Below are positions 59,370 to 64,000 of a stretch of 64,000 nucleotides of DNA, in pieces; within the stretch, counting starts at the first letter, position 1, and each line of letters starts with the position of its first letter. The notes beneath the pieces were generated by a model. The model saw only the letters and a list, made by a program, of their open reading frames with translations, had not been told where the DNA came from and did not search any database. Made by a program: the position numbers and the translations under genes. Source of the DNA: Streptomyces sp. S.PNR 29 (GTDB lineage Bacteria > Actinomycetota > Actinomycetes > Streptomycetales > Streptomycetaceae); NCBI RefSeq assembly GCF_030386795.1, contig NZ_JANUQM010000017.1, positions 124,001-188,000 on the forward strand, given 5' to 3'.

Positions 59370-60005
59370 ATGCCTACGTCAGCTCCGCCCAGCAACCGCT
59401 TCGAGCGGCGCCGCGCCGAGACCCGTCAGGCGCTGGTCCGCGCGGCCCGGCAGATCCTCGCCGAGACCGGGGAGACGAGCGCGAGCATCCAGGCGATCGC
59501 GGAGCGCGCGGACGTGGGATTCGGCTCCTTCTACAACCACTTCGAGTCGAAGGCGGAGCTGTTCGACGCGGCGGTGGTGGACGCCCTGGAGGAGTTCGGG
59601 CAGGCATTCGACGAACGGCTGCGCGACGTCGACGACCCCGCCGAGCTGGTCGCGGGGGGCTTCCGGCTCAGCGTCCGGATGGCCGACTCCCACCCCGAGC
59701 TGATGCAGGTCCTGCGCCACCGTGGCCTCGGCCACCTGCACTCCCCCCGGGGCCTCGCTCCCCGTGCCCTGCGCGACCTGGACCGCGGCATCACCTCGGG
59801 CCGCTTCTCCCCCGTCGACCCGACCGTCGCCCTGGCCGCGCTGGGCGGCTCCCTGCTGTGCCTGCTGGAACTGCGGTTCGCCCGCCCCGAACTCGACGGC
59901 GACGAGGCGGCGGCGAACCTGGCCGAGATGGTCCTGCGCATGCTGGGCGTCCCCCCGGACGAGGCCCGCGAGGTGGCCCGGCGCCCCCTGCCCGACCTCG
60001 GCTGA
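59370..60005 (+). CDS. TetR-family regulator of the aromatic operon
   Basis: A 211-residue TetR regulator with HTH at residues about 12-58 (RQALVRAARQILAETGETSA, then QAIAERADVGFGSFYNHFESK). The C-terminal ligand domain contains ADSHPELMQVLRHRGL. It is divergent from the dioxygenase-led operon and probably represses it until an aromatic substrate or intermediate binds. ATG 59370 follows TAGACT (59358-59363) by six bases, suggesting leaderless translation. The following 278 bases to the MFS gene contain no convincing gene. Confidence 0.87.
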   Translation: MPTSAPPSNRFERRRAETRQALVRAARQILAETGETSASIQAIAERADVGFGSFYNHFESKAELFDAAVVDALEEFGQAFDERLRDVDDPAELVAGGFRLSVRMADSHPELMQVLRHRGLGHLHSPRGLAPRALRDLDRGITSGRFSPVDPTVALAALGGSLLCLLELRFARPELDGDEAAANLAEMVLRMLGVPPDEAREVARRPLPDLG

Positions 60006-60283
60006 CGAGGCCGAGGAGCACCAGGCCCTGTCGTCCGGATCATCCCGGCGTCGCGGTACTTGGCACGCCCCCGCTCTTCGGGCAGGACAGGGCGGGACCA
60101 CCATCACGTCGCCCGTCGCGGATGGGGGCGCCCCCGCCCGAGTGCAGGCGAGCGGGGCGGCTGATGTCACAGCCTCCCCCGCCGTGCGGCTGCACGCTCG
60201 AACAACCTCGCGCGGGGCCCCGGCGCCCCCGGCTCGGCCGAAACGCACCACCCCTCACGGCCCGCCGATCCGAAGAACAGGAA

Positions 60284-61906
60284 TCAGCGGGATTCGCTGT
60301 ACTCCTCCACGCGCTCGTCGGAGGCCTCCGTCGGCTGCTGCGGCGCCTGGTGCCGTGCAGCCGCCTTGCGGCCGGGCAGGACGGCGAGGACGATCATCGT
60401 GCCGGCGGCCATGATGATCCCGCCGACCAGGCTGGTCTGGGCGACGCCGTGGGCGAAGGCCTGGTGGACGGCGTCCACGACGGCCTGCGCCTGCTGCGGT
60501 CCGGCGGCGGGGTTCTGCGCGATCTGCTCCGCGACCGCCAGGCCGCCGCCCACCGAGTCCTTGGCGGTGTCCAGCGCGGCAGCCGGGAGCCGGCCGCCGA
60601 CCAGATCCGTCAGCTCGTCGCGGTAGGCCGTCCCCAGCAGCGAGCCGAGGATCGCGATACCGAGGGAGCCGCCGAGCTCCAGCGCGGTGTCGTTGGCGCC
60701 GCCACCGACGCCCAGCTCGGCCTCGGGGAAGGAGTCCATGATGGTGTCCGTCGCCGGGGACACGCTCAGGCCGACCGCGAAGCCGAGCAGCAGCATCGAG
60801 GGCAGGAAGTCCGGGTAGACCGAGCCCTTGTCGATCTGCGTGAGCAGGAAGACGCCCGCAGTGCCGATGGCCATGCCGGCGGTCACCATCGGCTTCATGC
60901 CGAGCTTGGGGGTCAGGCGCCCGGTCACCGCGGCGCCGGCGAACACGGCCCCGGCCAGCGGCAGCAGCCGTACGCCGGTCTCCAGGGCGCCGTAACCGAG
61001 GACGAACTGCAGGAACTGCGTGGAGTAATAGATCGCGCCGAAGGTCCCGAAGAAGAAGAACAGCACCGCGATCATGGAGCCGCTGAACGGGCGCTGCCTG
61101 AACCTGCGCACGTCCAGCATGGGGCGGGGGTGGCGCAGTTCCCAGGCCACGAAGGCCAGCAGTCCCACGCCGGCCACCACGGCGGCGGTGATCGGGCCGG
61201 TGCCCCAGCCGAAGTGCGGGCCCTCGATGGTCGCGTAGACCAGGCTGCCGACGGACACGATGGACAGCAGGCCGCCCACGTAGTCGATCCGGCCCATACC
61301 CTGCGCCCGGGACGGCGGCACGAGGACGAGCGCGCCGATGACGGCGACGACCGCGATGGGCACGTTGATCAGGAAGGTCGAGCCCCAGGCGTGATCCTCC
61401 AGCAGATAACCGGCGACCAGCGGACCGACGGCGATGGCCAGACCTGAGGTGGCGGTCCAGGCCGTGATGGCGCGGGCCCGCTCACGCTTGGGAAAGATCG
61501 CGACCAGCAGGGAGAGCGTCGCCGGCATGACCACGGCCGCACCGACGCCCATGATCGCCCGGGCGGCGATGACCAGTTCCGTCCGGTCGACCAGGCTGCC
61601 CATCACCGAACCGCACGCGAAGACCAGCAGTCCGGTGATCAGCGCGCCACGACGGCTGTACTTGTCGCCGATCGAGCCCAGGACCAGCATCAGCGCGGCA
61701 TACGGAACGGTGTAGCCGTCGATGACCCACTGAAGGTCGCTGCTGCTCAGACCCAGGTCCTTGGTCATGTCGGGCGCGGCCACGATCAGCGATGTGTTCG
61801 CCATGACCACGATCAGCAGGCTCAGGCACAGCACGAGCAGCGCCCACCAGCGCCGCGCGTACGGGCCGGTCATCTTCTCGACGGGTGTGGTGACAAGGAA
61901 GGGCAT
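60284..61906 (-). CDS. DHA2-family MFS multidrug exporter
   Basis: A 540-residue 14-helix exporter of the EmrB/QacA (DHA2) family. DLQWVIDGYTVPYAALMLVLG (about residues 39-59) is the TM2/motif D1 region, and GDKYSRRGALI is motif A. RAITAWTATSGLAIAVGPLVAGYLL in TM5 includes the drug-antiporter motif C (GPLVAG). The exporter likely pumps cationic or lipophilic compounds. GGGAGC precedes the start. Two operators cover its promoter and a divergent TetR gene adjoins it, so drug-induced derepression is probable. Confidence 0.9.
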   Translation of the reverse strand: MPFLVTTPVEKMTGPYARRWWALLVLCLSLLIVVMANTSLIVAAPDMTKDLGLSSSDLQWVIDGYTVPYAALMLVLGSIGDKYSRRGALITGLLVFACGSVMGSLVDRTELVIAARAIMGVGAAVVMPATLSLLVAIFPKRERARAITAWTATSGLAIAVGPLVAGYLLEDHAWGSTFLINVPIAVVAVIGALVLVPPSRAQGMGRIDYVGGLLSIVSVGSLVYATIEGPHFGWGTGPITAAVVAGVGLLAFVAWELRHPRPMLDVRRFRQRPFSGSMIAVLFFFFGTFGAIYYSTQFLQFVLGYGALETGVRLLPLAGAVFAGAAVTGRLTPKLGMKPMVTAGMAIGTAGVFLLTQIDKGSVYPDFLPSMLLLGFAVGLSVSPATDTIMDSFPEAELGVGGGANDTALELGGSLGIAILGSLLGTAYRDELTDLVGGRLPAAALDTAKDSVGGGLAVAEQIAQNPAAGPQQAQAVVDAVHQAFAHGVAQTSLVGGIIMAAGTMIVLAVLPGRKAAARHQAPQQPTEASDERVEEYSESR

Positions 61907-61947
61907 AGGAGGCTCCCAGGGGACGAGGGACCAGAAGGCACGTTAAT

Positions 61948-61990
61948 TGCTCATCGATGTGCAGACTAGTTTCCTGCCCATCGATGTGCA
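61948..61990. promoter_or_regulatory. Duplicated TetR operator over the exporter promoter
   Basis: TGCTCATCGATGTGCA (61948-61963) and TGCCCATCGATGTGCA (61975-61990) are near-palindromic (TGC-N-CATCGATG-N-GCA), offset by 27 bases. On the complement the exporter promoter is TTGCAC (61986-61991), 17 bases, TAGTCT (61963-61968). One operator covers the -35 and spacer, the other the start site. Confidence 0.7.
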
Positions 61991-62035
61991 AACATCTCGG
62001 TGGCCCTCTCCTCCCGACGCTCCGAGGTACCCGAT

Positions 62036-62680
62036 GTGACCAGCCGACCAGCGCCGCACCGACCACAGCGCCGTACGACGCGCATCACGCGCGCCCGCAT
62101 CCTGGAAGCGGCCAGGCGGGAACTGGGCCGCGACCCCGACAGCAGCCTCGCCGACATCGCCGGGGCCGCCGGTGTCGCGCGGCGCACCGTCTACACGCAC
62201 TTCGCCGGCCGGGCCGCGCTCGTCGAGGGACTCGCCGCGGACGCGGCGGAAGCCGTACGACTGGCAGTCGCCGTCGCCGGTACGCCGACCCCCGACGCCG
62301 CGACCGCGCTGGCCCGTTTCGTCCTCACCCTGTGGCCGGTCGGCGACCGCTATCGCACGCTGCTCGGCCTCGCCCACCAGGACCTCGGCCCCGACCGGGT
62401 GAGCGAACTCCTCGCCCCCGCCCGCGACACGGTCGCCGCGATCCTCCGCCTCGGCCGGCGGCAGGGCGTCTTCCACACCCACGTTCCGGCCGGCCCGCTC
62501 AGCAGGGCGCTCGAAGCCCACCTGCTGGCTCTCCTGGACAGCGTCAACTCCGGGAAGTGGGCCGACGACGGCACGGGCGCCGCCACCGCGGCGTTGATCG
62601 CCGCGGGCGTCACGAGCGACGCAGCGGCCGCAACGGTGCATCGCGTGCGCGGCACGGGCGGGACGCGACCGCCGCGTTGA
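62036..62680 (+). CDS. TetR-family repressor of the DHA2 exporter
   Basis: A 214-residue TetR regulator. The HTH spans residues about 19-63 (ARILEAARRELGRDPDSSLA, then GAAGVARRTVYTHFAGRAAL), and the ligand domain has RFVLTLWPVGDRYRTLLGLAH and GRRQGVFHTHVPAGPLSRAL. It is divergent from the MFS exporter with two operators between them. It is clearly paralogous to the TetR at 62792-63439 on the opposite strand. GTG 62036 has GAGG eight bases upstream. Confidence 0.88.
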   Translation: MTSRPAPHRPQRRTTRITRARILEAARRELGRDPDSSLADIAGAAGVARRTVYTHFAGRAALVEGLAADAAEAVRLAVAVAGTPTPDAATALARFVLTLWPVGDRYRTLLGLAHQDLGPDRVSELLAPARDTVAAILRLGRRQGVFHTHVPAGPLSRALEAHLLALLDSVNSGKWADDGTGAATAALIAAGVTSDAAAATVHRVRGTGGTRPPR

Positions 62681-62791
62681 AGGGGGGACCTGGAGATCTC
62701 CGGGGGCACAGCCCCGGACAGGTCGGCGCGAGCATGTGCTCAACAAGATCCGCGAGCATCCGCCGGGGACGCCTGACGGGCGTCCGCCCGT

Positions 62792-63439
62792 TCACCGTGC
62801 GCTGTCGACGGGCCTTCCCGCGGTCGACGCGACGTCGTCGACCACGACACGCGCCTGCTTCTCCGGCACACCGGCCGCGATGAGGTTGGCGACGGCGACC
62901 CGGGTCCAGTCGTCCTCCAGCGCCCCGGTGTTGACCTCCTCCAGGAGAGCGACCGTCATCGCCTCCAGCCCGGCGCTCAGCACGGCGGGCGGCAGATGGG
63001 TGTGGAAGACGCCGTCCCGCTGCCCTCGGGCCAGGATGGCCGTGGCCTCGTCGCGGGCCGGGGCCAGGATCTCGGCCACGCGTTCCGTGCCCAGGTCGTG
63101 CCGGGCCAGCGCCAGGAGCAGGCGGTAGCGGTCCGCCACCGGCCACAGGGAGAACACGAAGTGTGCGAGCGCCCGCCCGGCCGGCTCGGCCGGATCCACC
63201 TCGGCTGCCAGCGCGCTGCGGAGGGAGTCGGAGGCCTCTTCGGCGAGAGCCTCCAGCAGCGCCGTACGTCCGGGGAAGTGACCGAAGAGGGTGCGTCGCA
63301 CGACACCGGCGGCGCGCGCCAGCTCCTCCAGGGTGATGTCCGGGTCACGCCCCAGCTCCCGGCGGGCCGTCTCCAGGATGCGCGCCCGGTTGGAGCGCGC
63401 ATTGCGCCGCAGCGGCTCGCGGGCGACGGGCTTGGTCAC
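62792..63439 (-). CDS. TetR-family regulator, paralogue of its neighbour
   Basis: A 215-residue TetR regulator. Its HTH (ARILETARRELGRDPDITLE, then RAAGVVRRTLFGHFPGRTAL) and ligand domain (AHFVFSLWPVADRYRLLLAL, RDGVFHTHLPPAVLSAGLEA) closely match the convergent TetR at 62036. The pair arose by an inverted local duplication. Its own target may be itself or the divergent phzF gene. GTG 63439 has GAGG five bases upstream. Confidence 0.87.
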   Translation of the reverse strand: MTKPVAREPLRRNARSNRARILETARRELGRDPDITLEELARAAGVVRRTLFGHFPGRTALLEALAEEASDSLRSALAAEVDPAEPAGRALAHFVFSLWPVADRYRLLLALARHDLGTERVAEILAPARDEATAILARGQRDGVFHTHLPPAVLSAGLEAMTVALLEEVNTGALEDDWTRVAVANLIAAGVPEKQARVVVDDVASTAGRPVDSAR

Positions 63440-63568
63440 GGAAACCTCGGTGGGTCGGTGCGGCGGACGAACGGAGGAGGTTGAACGGCGCGTCCAACGG
63501 CGCGTCCATTCTGACACGGGGGGATTCCACGGTCCGGAACCCGATCCGGAAGCCCCGCACCGAGTACC

Positions 63569-63598
63569 GGACCGGGAAAACCGGTCCAGTGGTCCAGG
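63569..63598. promoter_or_regulatory. phzF upstream repeats
   Basis: GGACCGG-GAAAA-CCGGTCC (63569-63587) is a perfect inverted repeat overlapping a direct repeat, GGTCCAGT (63583-63590) / GGTCCAGG (63591-63598). It lies about 45 bases upstream of the phzF start. Combined inverted and direct repeats of this kind are known for MocR-type regulators. Confidence 0.45.
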
Positions 63599-63642
63599 AT
63601 TGGCCTTGGCTTGTGGCTCTACGGGCCCCTAGCGTCAAGGCC

Positions 63643-64000
63643 ATGCGAATCCGAATCGTCGACGCCTTCACCGACCGGCCCTTCGCCGGCAACCCTGCCG
63701 GGGTCCTGCTCCTCGACGCCTTCCCGGACGACGACTGGCTCCAGAAGGTGGCCCTGGAGGTCAATCACGCCGAGACCGCGTTCGCCCACCGCCTGCCCGA
63801 GGGCGGCGAGGCCGACTGGGCGCTGCGCTGGTTCACACCGGCCACCGAGGTCGCGATGTGCGGCCACGCCACGCTCGCCACCGCCCACGTCCTGCACACC
63901 ACGGGCGCCCACGACGGTCCGGTGCGGTTCGCCACCCGCAGCGGCGTCCTCATCGCCACGCCCGGCGAGGACGGCTCGATCACCCTGGACTTCCCCACCG
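63643..64000 (+). CDS. PhzF-family epimerase/isomerase, N-terminal part
   Basis: The first 119 codons of a PhzF-like protein cut by the window edge. FTDRPFAGNPAGVLL (about residues 9-23), the catalytic Glu in EVNHAETAF (about 39-47), WFTPATEVAMCGHATLATAH (about 63-82) and TRSGVL match the diaminopimelate-epimerase-like fold. PhzF isomerises DHHA in phenazine synthesis, but most homologues belong to uncharacterised groups and no phz genes are present. ATG 63643 follows TAGCGT (63630-63635) by seven bases, a probable leaderless start. Confidence 0.85.
   Translation, partial: MRIRIVDAFTDRPFAGNPAGVLLLDAFPDDDWLQKVALEVNHAETAFAHRLPEGGEADWALRWFTPATEVAMCGHATLATAHVLHTTGAHDGPVRFATRSGVLIATPGEDGSITLDFPT

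Noticed and set aside
60006..60283. Possible small gene between tetR and the DHA2 exporter (e.g. minus-strand frame 60040-60258)
   Set aside because: Gly/Arg/Pro-rich shadow-like composition, no ribosome binding site or leaderless promoter. I see only non-coding sequence here.
63643..64000. Phenazine biosynthesis cluster suggested by the PhzF homologue
   Set aside because: No other phz-like gene is visible. PhzF homologues are widespread outside phenazine clusters, and the isochorismatase-fold gene is 20 kb away and unlinked.
1..64000. Mobile elements, prophage, CRISPR arrays, tRNA or rRNA genes
   Set aside because: No transposase, integrase or phage structural proteins, no regularly spaced repeats, and no cloverleaf or rRNA-like sequence was found in the gaps between genes.

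Overview
The window is about 72% GC on inspection and has the look of a Streptomyces chromosome. Coding is strongly biased to G or C at third codon positions, and GTG and TTG starts are common. There are many one-component regulators beside divergent targets, Pro/Gln-rich membrane proteins, a second divergent EF-Tu (tuf3 type), and one TTA codon in a suspicious fragment. I recognise about 67 protein genes, including a 3' fragment of an Lrp/AsnC regulator at the left edge and a 5' fragment of a PhzF-type gene at the right edge. I see no rRNA, tRNA, CRISPR array, insertion sequence, prophage, replication origin or canonical antibiotic cluster. From memory the gene order resembles the tuf3 to ung neighbourhood of S. 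coelicolor, but I could not compare sequences.

Layout. 0-9.4 kb holds housekeeping and repair: a DUF885 peptidase-like protein, an orphan Imm21 protein, the sbcD-sbcC nuclease operon, YigZ, a SixA phosphatase, a CysS-like oddity and a CoA-binding protein. 9.6-17.5 kb holds an APC permease, 4-hydroxybenzoate hydroxylase, an ArsR/CDF zinc pair, YbaK, an XRE-cupin regulator, two left-handed beta-helix enzymes and a DedA protein. 17.6-28.9 kb holds an SDR, a degraded TTA-containing stretch, galU, a hotdog thioesterase, membrane and exporter proteins, a spermidine-synthase-like enzyme, tuf3 with a long structured leader, a TVP38 protein, a thiolase under a divergent HxlR regulator, and uppP. 29-42 kb holds small conserved proteins, apolipoprotein N-acyltransferase, a flavoprotein monooxygenase with a divergent TetR and duplicated operators, uracil-DNA glycosylase, an orphan peptide-binding lipoprotein, two SDRs, and a HipA-like kinase coupled to DUF3037. 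42-53 kb holds a Rieske lipoprotein, several FMN split-barrel proteins, LysR/DMT and MocR/PPOX/PaiB modules, an orphan Clp-N protein and PadR. 53-59.4 kb holds a wrecked methyltransferase gene and a tightly coupled four-gene aromatic catabolic operon with a divergent TetR. 60-64 kb holds a DHA2 exporter, two paralogous TetR genes and phzF.

The main functional links are these. The operon at 53.5-59.2 kb looks like a self-contained route: ring hydroxylation, extradiol cleavage, hydrolysis of the cleavage product, then activation of an acetoacetate-like acid. All three junctions overlap as ATGA, and a canonical promoter overlaps an inverted repeat next to the TetR gene. Lnt probably acylates the lipoproteins encoded at 35.4, 37.4 and 42.3 kb. 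A notable regulatory theme is leaderless transcription: at least 18 genes or gene remnants have a TANNNT-like -10 element ending 6-8 nt before the start codon, with no ribosome binding site.

The best candidates for something undescribed are the aromatic operon, the Ala-rich leader ORF with hairpins upstream of tuf3, the HipB-less HipA-like kinase/DUF3037 pair, and three divergent promoter regions with precisely placed duplicated operators (27.3, 34.1 and 61.9 kb). All functional assignments come from reading motifs and overall resemblance; no database search was run.
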